Source: Glandiceps talaboti (Eukaryota; Hemichordata; Enteropneusta; Spengelidae). Taken from it: a stretch of 64,000 nucleotides of DNA. The notes under the pieces are model-generated. The model worked only from the letters and a program-made list of their open reading frames with translations, did no database searches and was not told the DNA's origin. Positions within the stretch are counted from its first letter, which is position 1. Each line of letters starts with the position of its first letter. The stretch covers positions 19,569,176 to 19,633,175 of the forward strand of contig NC_135550.1 of assembly GCF_964340395.1 (NCBI RefSeq), read 5' to 3'. Positions 1-14,300 of the stretch are shown in pieces. The position numbers were made by a program, and so were the translations under genes.

Positions 1-1743
1 TCAGATTATTGAATCCTTCCAGCATCTCAATGAAATGACACTGTTTGACCATGAAACCGAACGGCGGTGCAGATCTTTCTGTAAGAGCGACAGACATTTC
101 GTATATGACAATATGACAACGGATAGCTAGGTCGTTGTACATGTATCAACATGATCAAGGCCCCGGGTGGTTGTCAGGATGGAGAGGGTTAAAGGTCCCC
201 AAGGTGACCAGGATACAGCGTGTAAACAAATACCTTCGTAGTACAGAACGATTTTATGTTTTGAAGTATTTTTGTTATAGCTATGGATACAACGTTATAT
301 TTAGGTGACCTTAAGTCATGAGTGAGTCGATACAACCTCTGACAGATGTTACATTTATAAGAGAGATAACCAAAGTCGGCTGTCACATTTCTGACTCCAC
401 ATGTTCTGGTTTTTACAGTATGTTTTAGCGAAGGCCATGTTTAAGCCACATAGCAAAGTCTCTGGGATAAGGTTGCATTCTCTGGGATAAGGTTGCATTC
501 ACAAACACTTCTGTGAGGGTCGAGAGAATTGAGGGAGCAATATGTATCTTGAATCGAACAATTTTGAAAAAAAATATAATTTAATTCACATATGTATGAT
601 TTTCATTCGGAAGTCGGTGGGGTGCTTCAAAGCCTTTGAAACTATGGAGGGGGTACTTCAAACTGCTTTGAGCTTGTCGGAGGGGGGTGTTGGAAAAAAA
701 GAGGTGCCGATGACCCCCCCCCCCCAGGTGTTTGTGATTGCAGCCGAAACAAATATAAATTGTGGAACGATACATCAAAGCATTCATTAGCAAAAATATA
801 GCAGTTCTTTTGTTTTAAAAATTAATGTAAAATCAAATTTTTGCAATTCCAAAACATCAAATGATGCATCGATATAATCTTGACGTGTAGCGTGCACATA
901 TCAGACATCTTTGGATACTTCAAAGTATGGTACGCGGTTGTAACGAACACACACACACAAACAAACAAACACACGCCCGAATTCAAGCGAGGTGATTAGA
1001 TATTACGAGAGGATTGGAATTGTTTTAGAAGTAACCCAACACTGAATTCAGCTTCGAGGGTTTTGGTCGGCAGAACAAAAATTACGATTAATCTCATTAA
1101 TGGATCGAACGGAATAAAATGTCCATCTTAATTACGTACAACATAACAAATATAAGTTTACAGTCAACGCGTTTCATCATCAAGTACATAATTTTTTTTT
1201 ATTCTTCATATTAACATTATTCGTGTTGAAATGGATAATCGTGCAAGGTATCAACTGAAGATTACTGAACATGCTGACATTTTTCCGTTACTTCACCTGT
1301 TGTTTATTCTGACGGTACAGATAACTACGGTGGTCAAAAGAGAATTGTGACCCTAGATCACTGACCCATTAATTTCAAACATGTGATGGCCAGTCGCCAA
1401 ACAGTTTGTATCCTTGACAATGTCAAAATAGTAATAAACAACAAATGATAAGGTGCCAACACATTGTTTGCGAGTGATAACCTCGTCAGGGAACCTCGTA
1501 AGTCACCGCGAGCTGACTGGTCTATGTTGACGGGTTGCCATGGCTGGCATACCTCGCTTACCACTATCATCTGACATGAATGCGATGTATCAACGATCGG
1601 GTAGCTAGCTAGTCTACGAATACATGACGTGGTAAATTAATCTCAAACCACGCCACGCCCTCCCACTTTGATTACTCACGTTTATTTGGAATTTCAGGGC
1701 GGTAACTTCTCGTAAATCTTAGTCACTCACTAAATCCACATTG
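1..1743. other. Upstream region, no gene recognised
   Basis: No coding sequence recognised on either strand. It holds an exact 20-base tandem duplication (TCTGGGATAAGGTTGCATTC at 461-480 and 481-500), a C-run at about 713-725 and a short ACAC/AAAC stretch near 950-970. Its right part is the promoter region of the mini-mucin gene. Confidence 0.6.
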
Positions 1744-1780
1744 TATAAATTGAGAACAGTGCCTTCTAAAAGTCAGTCTA
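1744..1780 (+). promoter_or_regulatory. TATA box and initiator of the mini-mucin gene
   Basis: TATAAAT begins at 1744. A TCAGTCT initiator-like sequence lies at 1773-1779, and its A at 1775 is 31 bases from the start of the TATA element, the usual TATA-to-start spacing. The first ATG of the three-exon gene follows at 1862, giving a 5' UTR of about 87 bases. The spacing is seen directly; the start site itself is inferred. Confidence 0.65.
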
Positions 1781-1861
1781 CCACCACACAGCGGAGCAGA
1801 AAACACCATTGAGAAGAAAACCACATTTTGTCCCAGCGGCCTCAACTTCTACAATTTCAAA

Positions 1862-3575
<1,714 letters not shown>

Positions 3576-3833
3576 TTCCAACAACTCACCAACAACAACC
3601 AGTAGACCGAGACAATCAACACCGACCATGGAACCGACCACCTGACCTAACCGCGAGACAAACACAATATTTAGCTCTTAGAAATCACAACCGGTGCGGC
3701 TATCCCATCATTCACATCAGATCACCAAATGTGCGAATTGTTGATTTAACATACGGCCTAAATATCATCCTTAATACATGTATTGCACATTTTCTTTAAA
3801 ATAACGAATAGGTTTCCGTTGATCTTCGTACCA

Positions 3834-3942
3834 TACAGTCTTGGTCCTGACAGGGACCGTTACGTACTACAATCCCACGGATTACGTACTACAATGTAGA
3901 TTGTAGTATGTAATACTGTCCCTGTCAGGACCGAGACTACAT
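3834..3942. repeat. Inverted repeat in the mini-mucin 3' UTR
   Basis: The left arm (CAGTCTTGGTCCTGACAGGG onward, to about 3872) is the imperfect reverse complement of the right arm (about 3900-3940, ending CCTGTCAGGACCGAGACTAC). The arms are roughly 36-40 bases with a short spacer that repeats the TACGTACTACAAT motif. If the 3' UTR runs to the poly(A) signal at 5237, this would be a long stem in the mRNA. It may be a small foldback element. Confidence 0.75.
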
Positions 3943-5236
3943 ACCACAATACCCGTATTGTGAAATATGAATGATGGAATAGCTGCCCAAGTTGTTTTTC
4001 GGATAGATGAAATTGCTGCTATACGGGCATGCAACAAATCAAGAATGGGGGAACTCCTGAGGCGGTAACTTTAAAAATACAAAAAAAAAAAACTTCCACT
4101 AAAAGTAATGAAATAACAATTCATGAGTGTACGGTCTGCTGTATGCTGTGGTAAACTGTACTTCACTATTGGTGAAAATGTTTCAACCAGTGTTGTTCAG
4201 TCCACTGCTAACAAGACTGTACACTACCACACTTTATGTGCAATTTGTTGACATAATGATAACCATATACAGCTGTTAATGAAAACATACGATGATGTCC
4301 CGAGAGTGCCACTTTGACTTTTCAAAACACTAAGTGTTTAAATGCTTGTAAGTTATTTTTTTTTCATTTTTGATGGTAATTTATTTTTGCCATCGAGTTT
4401 TGTGAAACTGTTCTTGTAAGCCTATTTCTTCACTTGCCTGAAATGACAGGAAACAGTGGTTTCCTTGACGTAACTGCCACTACGTAGAGAGCTTCAAGTC
4501 TGAAACACAAGTTCATTTACATATTTCGTACTCGATATAACCTAATCAAACCAGGCAAGTTAGTCATGTGATCGTCCGATTTTTCCATACTGTTGAGAAA
4601 TTCATCGCAATAGCTTGTCATAGGCATGCGTATGATCACTCTGTTCGGTATGTTGTCTCATCTTGACCAGCGTTGAGTCTGTATTCGTTTTTTCTTACAC
4701 GAAATGTTTATTGACAACACCTAAACGATCATTCTGACGATCATTTGATTAATTTGCCTGGGACTAACACTAACAAGACACTTTCTGAATGATAGGAAAG
4801 CACATAGAGTGTTTCCTTGACTACTGACGAAAGCGAAACGACACACCAAACCTACCTTTGGTTCTGTATGTGCCTACTTTTCAAGGCCACGGGTATTAGT
4901 AGTATTACTAACAATGAACTCAACGGCAGAAGTTACTTTTTTTTTCTTTTTAACTGATATTTACATATTTGTTGTAATTTTATTTTGTTATGTTGATATG
5001 ACGTGGCACGACATGAAGGATCTGAAGTGTGTATGAAACAACAGCTGTCCGGTTTCTACCTCGTTTTTTTTAAAGAGAAGTTACTGTATGTATTTCACTT
5101 TTACACGGTGAATTTCATAGTTCTCCTTTACTAACTTATTGTTGACATTACACGCTACTTTACGTACGTGTTAATGTGAATTTCAGGGTATTACAGCAGT
5201 GCTGTATCTTGATATTTATGACTTGCTCATGAAAGC

Positions 5237-5242
5237 AATAAA
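5237..5242 (+). terminator. Candidate poly(A) signal AATAAA for the mini-mucin gene
   Basis: AATAAA about 1.66 kb after the stop codon at 3573-3575. I saw no closer canonical signal on this strand, so the transcript may have a long 3' UTR. The assignment is inferred from position only. Confidence 0.4.
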
Positions 5243-5426
5243 ACTACTTTATACAAAAATTGTGATAATGACGTATATGTTGTGTTTTCATTTATGATAA
5301 TATCCACGATTACAAAATTGAACAGATCTTCAAGTGTTACAAAGTACACCTGTCCTGCGCATTTGCAGTTCTCTAGTCGACCCTACATCTCCGTAAAAGA
5401 AGTTGCCATATTTGGTTTACACAATG

Positions 5427-5477
5427 CACTACACTACACTACACTACACTACACTACACTACACTACACTACACTAC
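5427..5477 (+). repeat. (ACACT)n pentanucleotide repeat
   Basis: About ten copies of the five-base unit ACACT, nearly perfect. Confidence 0.95.
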
Positions 5478-7160
5478 AGCATTTACAATGTCAGAAACCT
5501 TGACTGTTCTTTGATGAGACAAATAACCCCTTGGAATCCATGCGAATGGGGGTTTTTGAATTCGTTATTTTCAAAAATCAAAATCAAATTCGAAATCAAA
5601 AATTCAAAATCCCGATTAGCCTGGATTCTAGGTTATCCCTAAATGGACTACGTATATCAAGTCGTATTTATTCCCCGTTTTTTTAGCAGAACACTTACCA
5701 AATCAACAGTTACTGATTCATTTTCTAAAATTGTACAGTATTTCAATCTACTTTATTACTTCAGTTTAATACCGGCCTTTACACACAGCTTAGAACATCC
5801 GTTGGTTAATGTTGACTGGTGTATTGGAAGGATATAGTCGAGTCTAGATCAACATGCCAAGGTTCTATTACACACAAAAAAACACGTGTACAAATATAAG
5901 CTCTGGTCTCATGTAATTTACTTTAAATCCAAATATGTTGTCCAATGAGCCATTTCATGGACACGTCATCAAATTCTTCTGTCCGCATGTAAATCGTAAC
6001 GATACCGTATAGAAACTAGACCAGCATTATTTATGATATTGAATTTTTCAGAAGACAGCTCCCATATTTGTAAAGCCACATTTTAATGAAATTCTTTTCA
6101 ATCATTAACGTCAAGTACTGTAATGTTATATTTGTTTTACTAAGTTGACCCGCATCAGCTAAATTTAGTATCTCACTATTTCATCGTAAAAATCCATATG
6201 ATTAATACTTAGGTGGCATGTTACCTTGGTGATCATGTTATGCCAAGGCCATCATAACAGTTACTCTTCGGTTAGTCACACAGTGAGAGGGAACACTTGT
6301 GAGTAGCTTATAAAAGGTTGTGTCGGCTATACTGTTCATTTATCACCTTCGTTTTTATGTCCTTTGTAAGACTTGTTCACATTTTGGTTTCGGTCTGTAC
6401 TCTAGGGGTGGCAACCCAGACTAAAACGTGATGAATATATACATGTAAAACAAAGAAGGATACAAGCAAACAGAAAAGTAATACATTAAAACTGAACAAC
6501 TTGCCGATCACTGCATGGGATTTTTATTAGACTAGGGGATGTATAAACCACAACCACGGGGACACGAATTATTGCTTAGATTGTTGTTTTCCCAGGGGAA
6601 ATATTACACGAATCCTGTTACTACAAATGTATCAATAAACACTATACTATACGACAACCTTTCACAGAGGTAGGGAAATATATTCAAGTCAGTGTTATAT
6701 TTAGCCTGTAGACAAGGAAAAGAATATGTGTACTACTTGTCCCTATGACCAGGACCATTGGTGACAAAATGGATTATAATAAATAGTAATACACAGACTA
6801 AATTCATTAAGATTTAATACAACGTTTTTTGTTCTGTTGATAGTGCAGTAAATATGTCAACTTTAGTTTGGTTGATATAGGATAGAGGACATATGGCATA
6901 TTTGACAGCGTCATTTCCACTCTCCTTCAAATTTTATGACCAACAATGCAACTCCAAGTTTCAAACAGTAGCATATGGTAACATTCAGAGTAACATTGAA
7001 GGTAGAACAAAGAGGTTCTATGTTCAGATTTTGTGTTTTTTTTACAAAAATCCAATTCTGACGTATACTTGTGTAAATTCCTTATCAACCTTCCAAGTAT
7101 TGGACATGTTAGAAATTAAAAAAATACAATTTTAGTAATACATCACCTTGTTGAATGTGA

Positions 7161-7264
<104 letters not shown>

Positions 7265-7598
7265 AGATGGGGAGGGGATTTGAATCCAGTGATAAAGCCA
7301 TGGACATTACAAGGGACTAAAAAATTAACTTCTGTACACATTGTTCAGTAGAAAATATCATATCCAATTTATTATTAAAGGCTGGTCTCACTACATGATT
7401 GTAATGTATATTATTACATATTTAGCAGAGATTACTTGCACTGGTGTGCACGCATACTAAGTGATATTTGAGATGCAGTGCTATACCGGAAACATTATTG
7501 AATACCCACATGCAAATGAGGATGCGATCATTTGATACATATGAAATCGCATGATTGCACTGTATGATTTTGTATGGAAATTTTCCGTTTCAGATAAA

Positions 7599-7769
7599 CA
7601 TAATAACAGAACCCCATGTCATGCGAGTTCCAGTGTGGGTAGTCAGGGGTATTTGCACTTGTGCTTGGGGTGTTTTCTGCTGCACTTTCACTTACTACAC
7701 ACATGAAAGTATGGGTGCAGAGAACACAGCAAGTATTCATGCAAATACAATGGGGTTCTGTCATATTAC
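7599..7769. mobile_element. Short inverted-repeat element (MITE-like), copy 1
   Basis: The ends are inverted copies of one another (ATAACAGAACCCCAT at the left, ATGGGGTTCTGTCAT at the right). The interior (CCAGTGTGGGTA... then TGAAAGTA..G.TGCAGAGAACAC) recurs in reverse orientation at about 38930-39135. Two copies plus terminal inversion suggest a small non-autonomous DNA element; no target-site duplication was identified. Confidence 0.5.
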
Positions 7770-8310
7770 GAGATGAAGCTACAGTATAATGCACTAGTTT
7801 TTGTTTTCATACACATTTCCACATTTACATGCCATTCTTGTAAGCCTACAAACTGTGAATCTTACTTGTCATGAATCTGGTTTGAGAGTACATACCCATT
7901 TTAAAAAAATGACATTGTTTTCAGGTAAGATAAAGAAAAATGTCAAAAGTTACACATACTAGACTTTATGGTGACATGAAGGGACATTTTAAAGTCAGAT
8001 AGCCAAGTCTCAGGGGGGGGGGGGGGGTATAAATTTCACACAGTGGTCAGGTAGTGACTTGGTCACTTCATTGTCTATATATTGGTTATCATAAGGTCAC
8101 CTGAAACCAGCCCAATATCACAACTCACATCAACCTTGTCGATATTTTCATATAGGTTGATAGGTTTTAAAGACAAAATAAACATGGCAGGTCAAAGTTC
8201 AAAGCCTATTTTACAATGATTTATAAGGAACAGAACTCTGTAGTACAGAATAAAATACACATGAAAACGACAGCAAATAATCTGATAAATGTTTAAAATT
8301 CTGTAAAGGA

Positions 8311-11300
8311 CTAAAACTTGAATTCTTTGTATTTTTTGCTGGGTTTTGAGTCTTGACTCTGCTGGGCTTTCCTCTTTTTCTGCAAAGAAAAAATAAGTAT
8401 TATGAAATAAATGAAGGTATTTGGTTGAAGGCATGGTTTCTTGCATCAGTCTTTTGTTCTGGACCAATTAACTGTTTCTACAACTCTGCCAGACAGTATT
8501 TTTTTCAGAGTTGAATTCAATCTTCCTAATCTGAACTCGGCCATTAACATTAAAATACAAAGTGAGAATTCTTTGGTAGGAATTTCTGATCTCTTTCTCA
8601 CTGACAAAAAATTTTAATCTGATAATATATACTGTTGCTATGGAAATTTAAAAATGTCAATTGTAATCCCTTGTACTGGCTTTGACTTGGACCTACTTTT
8701 TGTTTTGCTGCATGTTCTGCTACCATATCACTAAGATCTTCTTTCTCTAGTTGGTTCTGCTGTTCTCGTACTGTTTCTTCATATCTACAAATAGAAAAAT
8801 GGAGTTGAGTTTTCAGCATGTAAGCTTTGAGAAAAAGGACCACAATTGTCTAACTGAGGAATGAACTATTTGTTTAACCGTGGAATAAATAATTTTAACA
8901 ATAAAATCAGTTATAATAATACAACCCAAACTTACTTTGCTTCAATAGCGGCAGTGTCTAGGTCCAATTCACTGGGATCTAAAGCGACAGCAATGCCTTG
9001 GTCTGTTCCACCAGGAGCTTGGCCTGTTTTCTTTGGCTACAGTTACAATAAATAACAAAATATGTTATGATATCAAAGTCACAACCTGACAATTCCAACC
9101 ACTATTAACATCACTACTTTTTTTCAACATACAGGTTTTTGACAGTATCAGTCTAAAAAAAAATCTATGATAAAAAAAATTCCAATCTGATTATTCATAT
9201 CCTCATCAAAAGAAATGGAAGGACTTAAACAAATTACTGTTGATAAAGTTATTATTTTTAATCTGCACATATATTTAGATGTCATGATTATTAGAATTCA
9301 ACAGTATATGACCAAAAAAAAGGCCTGAATCCTTGACTAGTTTTGCACCTTACACAAGATTATTATTGAGATGTCAAGGGCGCCCTCAATAGTTCAAGTG
9401 GCTGCAACGACAGGACTTTTTTTTTTCTGTGTAAAGCAATAGGCCATTCCAGACTACAAACAGGAAATTGAGAATACACCGCCCCAAATTGGGGGTATCA
9501 TCACCTCATAGTACCACTTAACTGCATAACCTATACCATGTGCACGTATACATCAAAGATACACACAGACAGGAAGTAGAGCGCCACCATGGCAAATTTT
9601 GGAAAGGCCTATAGTCATTGCATTATGTCTGATACAGCAGTTTATAAATTACTAATGTCTCATTTCAAGTCTTTTAAATTTGAAATTTGAAAGACTTGAG
9701 GATATAATTCTGACAAAGATCTTGACATATGTCCTGTTTTGAGGGTAAAAATAAGACTCAAGTTTTGCAGTGACTTACCCCAACTAGATCGTATGTGTAA
9801 GTAGACCCCATCATAGCAGCTCCTACAGCCTGTGCTTTCTTCTCTGGAAGGATAGTGTAAAGCTGTGGTGTTTCTCCTCCTTGTTCCATTGCATCTTCTA
9901 TTTTTTTCTTTCTCAATTCAATCATCTCTGGTGTCTCCATACCAGCTGGGACCGAGGTTATTCCACTAGGCGTGATCAGACCTCTGAAGGTACAAACACA
10001 ATCAATATTCAATATAAACGTTTCAATGAGACTAGCAAGCTATTCCAAAGAATAGCTATCTGTAGCTGAATAGGGTACAGACATTACTATCATTTTAGAA
10101 TAGCTCTCTAGAAAAGGGGTTGAAAGGTTAATGTCAAAGGAAAGAGCCACAAAGAAATGGTCAAATAAGTAAATTTAATAGACATTGCTATGTGTCAAGC
10201 TGTGATTCGCCAGTATTGCCACACATGTCTAAATCTATTTCTACTTGAACTATTGCAGGAGTTATACGATCATCTCAGAAGAACGAGACAGCTATCTATA
10301 GTATACTTTAGTGTCTCTGTACATTGAACAGGTTGCTTACATGTATGTATGCTTATGCCCATTTCTGGCACAATGTTAAATACTTACATTATTTCTGTCA
10401 TAGTCAATGCATAGACACTCTTAGTCTGATATAGATATCACAAACTTTACATAGCATACTACTACACTACTGTTGAGTAATGAATACCCACCCTTCAGCT
10501 GGTGTAATAAGTCCTGTATCATCTGGTTTCTCTTCATCAGATGATGATTCTTCCTCTTCTTCTTCCTCCTCTTCAGATTCACTCTCTAATTCACCCCATG
10601 GTGTTCTGTCTATCTCTTCCTCTTCCACAGGTGCCTGAGAATACAAACCATACCTCACTTAGTAAACTCTAAATACCATTTACACTTCGCCACTTGGAAA
10701 TTTAATACGCCGACACAACCTGGATTTTCACTTTTACGCTGATGATAGCCATCTGTACTTATGCTTCCACATCAGACAGTTACAAGACAACATCAATCAG
10801 ATGGAAATCGCTGTTTCTGATATTCATAGTTTGTTATACTGGCACTCTATAAATGTTATTATTATTATTATTATAAATACTGTCTTCTGTGTCAGGATAC
10901 TGTTGGTGGATATTTGCAAACAATGTAAATGCTAAAATCAACTGTTGGTCAAACTGTGTGTGTGTGTTTTGAAAATAATGTTTTCATATAATACTTGCTG
11001 AAATGTTGGCATTCTCACCTGAAAATCAGTTGCATTGGTACCAAAGACATCTCCATAGAGTGGTTTACCGGCCTCGTCAACAGGAGGTTTACCCCAACCA
11101 CCGGCATGGTAACCAAATGAACAACTCTGCACAAATAAAACAAAATATCATAAATTGGTACATTACATAAAACTTTGAAATAGATAGTGTGATGTAGCAA
11201 AGTACACCTGGTTTGACACGTCAAGCATAAACTTCCAGACTGTACCCTTTAAATGGTACTCATGAATATGATAAGATTTCATGGATGAACTTTCAGATCA

Positions 11301-14300
11301 ACACATAATGTTAAAGATTTTAGTTAAAAAGTCTTATTTTAGAGAAAAACCTACAAAATTAATTGCATACACTGAACAGTTTTGCTACTGAAAGGACTCA
11401 TTCTGATTTGGATTTAAGTGGACTGAAGCAACATGACTGAGATATAGAGAAGATTGATCCACAACAAACAAATGATTGTATGGCGCCACTATTAAGATAT
11501 CACTGATGCAAGAACATGAGATTGAATTGTAGGCCTTTATGAGATAAAGCAACTTGGAAAATGTTACCTCTGGAATGGCAGCATTTAATCCTGGGATCTT
11601 TAAGTTAGGATAGGATGGGGGAGGACCATACCGCTGCATTGCTATCAACCATGGTGGTGGAAACTTCTGAGCATTCTGGAACGTACAATCATAACACCAA
11701 TGAATGTATTAAATTTTACAGCTAAGATGAACTATCTCTGATTCTGAGAGAAACGTACACCCTTCACTTTCCAAACTTTTGGACAATTATGACCATAAAG
11801 TTTTCTCTACGTGAAGACAAGATTTGTATATGTCTATCACTCACACACTCACTCTTGCATGTACACATGTATGCGCTCTTACTCACTCACTCACGCACGC
11901 ACGCACGCATGCACACACACACGCATTCACTCAGTTACTCTCTCACTCACTCACTCAATCAAATGAAATTCTAATCCAAAAACCATTGCTGTGTTGAATG
12001 TGAAAGAAAGGGCTAATCCACGCTAAGACTTAATGAGTTCAAACTACATTTCCACATCAAGCTTTCACCTTTTGTAAAAATTTACTGTACTCCTGAGAAC
12101 ATTTAAGTGTAAAATTCATGTTTCCTATATGGTATTTCAAAAGTGATCATTTTTTTCTGTGAGTTCTAGTAGAATTCCTGATCTTGTTGATGGGTTTACC
12201 ATACCAGAGTATAGCCAAGAAATCTGCTACTACTTACAGGTCCAATTGGCATTCCTAGTGCAGTCCTCAGTTCATCTGATAATTCACCTGGCTTCTTTTC
12301 TTTAAGCCTGGTCTCAAACTCTTTGCCTTCATAATATAAATCACCATGGATTGTCATCTTAGGTTTGGACTGCCACCTGACACACAAAGTTAGAAAACAG
12401 TTTATTATGCATAATTAAAACAAACTAATTTATGAAATCAAACATGGGTATGAACCAAACTTCAGCATTTAAACCTGGACTATGACAGTGTTAATGCACA
12501 GCCTTCAAGCTATCACTTTGTGCAGTATATTGATACATCATTTGTGAAATGTACTGTTGAACAAGTCTGATGGCCATTAAACTCATATTTCATGATTGTG
12601 TTGACACAGCTCCACAGCAACAAATGGGTTACTTTGTTGGCTATCAATACATAGAAATCATTTATACATTTGAGTAAATAAACCACTTACTATTAATACA
12701 AGACGACAGCCCAATTGTACTTACTTGAAGAAAGCATCGTGTAATTTTTGATAATCAATATCAATTTTGCCCATCTTGGGTCTAACTTTTTCCCTCATTT
12801 TGGCCTTCATAGTTTTTTGTTCTTCCTGTAAAAATGAAAATATCAGTACATATCAGAACTTATGATGAAGAGGATGTATACAACCCTGCATAAGTGAAAA
12901 GACAACAGGAGTTTTCAGTAGCACCATTGATTCATGACTTATCACCACTTAGAAGTTGGTACTTTACTATTTATAAACAGTGGTAAATTAAACTTTAAAT
13001 TATTTGTCATTACATTTTGACATCTATTAGTATAGAAAGAGATCTCTATAGATTTTGGAGGGCCACGCCAAAATATTGGTGGTCAATATTTTTATATTCA
13101 TTTTATCTGGGGTTTTCCTATAATTGTTTTCCTTCATGAATATATTTTGTCTTTACACAAAAATCAATACTTCACACTCATTCAACCTTCAGCTTAATTC
13201 TATCACGCTTTTTAAAACAATAAGTCGTCCACTTGAACTACTAAAATTTGAATTTTGTGGTCCAAAATGAAAATTCAATGGTCAGTCAACAATTCTAAAC
13301 TCAAACCTTGGTATCAAGTGGATTATGCATCGCTGAAGAATATACTATTATGTTAATTGACTCCTATTGTCAAATTGGGGAGGGGAGGGGAGGGGTGGGG
13401 TTGGGTTGGGTTGAGGTTGGGGTGGGGGATTCCATTATTGTATAAAATCCTTAGAGTAACCCTAGTCTGATTTACTTACCTTCTCTTGTAATGCCTCCCT
13501 CATTTCCATAATACCTGTTCTCTTGATAAAATCTGGCAGTTCAAATGGCGGTTTCTCAATACCTCTTTTACCCTGTAAGTACTTCCTTTTAAAACACCAA
13601 TGTCTAGGGACAGGTACTGTGTTTCTTGTTGCCTTTATACAAATCACATTCAAACAACAAATCCATTTAAATTCATAATCAGGAACAGAAACATGCAGAT
13701 AAAGCATGTGAGTGTCTGGAAACATGGTAAGTGTGCACAAACTGTGAATGTCGGGGGAAAATGGTAAGCGTGCACAAACTGTGAATGTCTGAAAACATGG
13801 TAAGTGTGCACAAACTGTGAATGTCTGGAAACATGGTAAGTGTATACAAACTGTGAATGTTGGAAAACATGGTAAGTGTGCACAAACTGTGAATGTCTGA
13901 AAACATGGTAAGTGTGCACAAACTGTGAATGTCTGAAAACATGGTAAGTGTGTACAAACTGTATCTATTTTCATACTGGGACATCAATTCAATTCAAGTC
14001 TATCATTTAAACAATTCAATTAAACACAAAGCAACTACATCAAAGTTGGTGAAAGAGAAACAAATTATTTTCAAGCAAAAATATACATGTTGGTGTCACT
14101 ATTTTCTCAAAGTTTGTTAAAGCTGCACTAGGTGCAACTGGAGTGCCTTTTGAAACTGTTTTGTTAGATATTATAATTCACTCATAATATCTTACACACT
14201 AAATATATCACTTGTGGGTAAATGTATTTTTGTGGCTGTACACATATAATACAACAAATCCGATCAAACTGATTTTGGGTCCGCACCCAAAAATCAACAC

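Noticed and set aside
9438-9614. Possible MITE with AATAGGCCATTCC / GGAAAGGCCTATAG ends
   Set aside because: The inverted ends are only about 14 bases with mismatches, and no second copy was seen in the window.
13462-13974. 170-codon frame combining a Cys/His/Leu/Pro repeat with real SF3B2 sequence
   Set aside because: Only the part up to 13632 is exon 10; the rest is the 36-bp minisatellite read through the intron. The exon 10 acceptor at 13633-13634 is clean.
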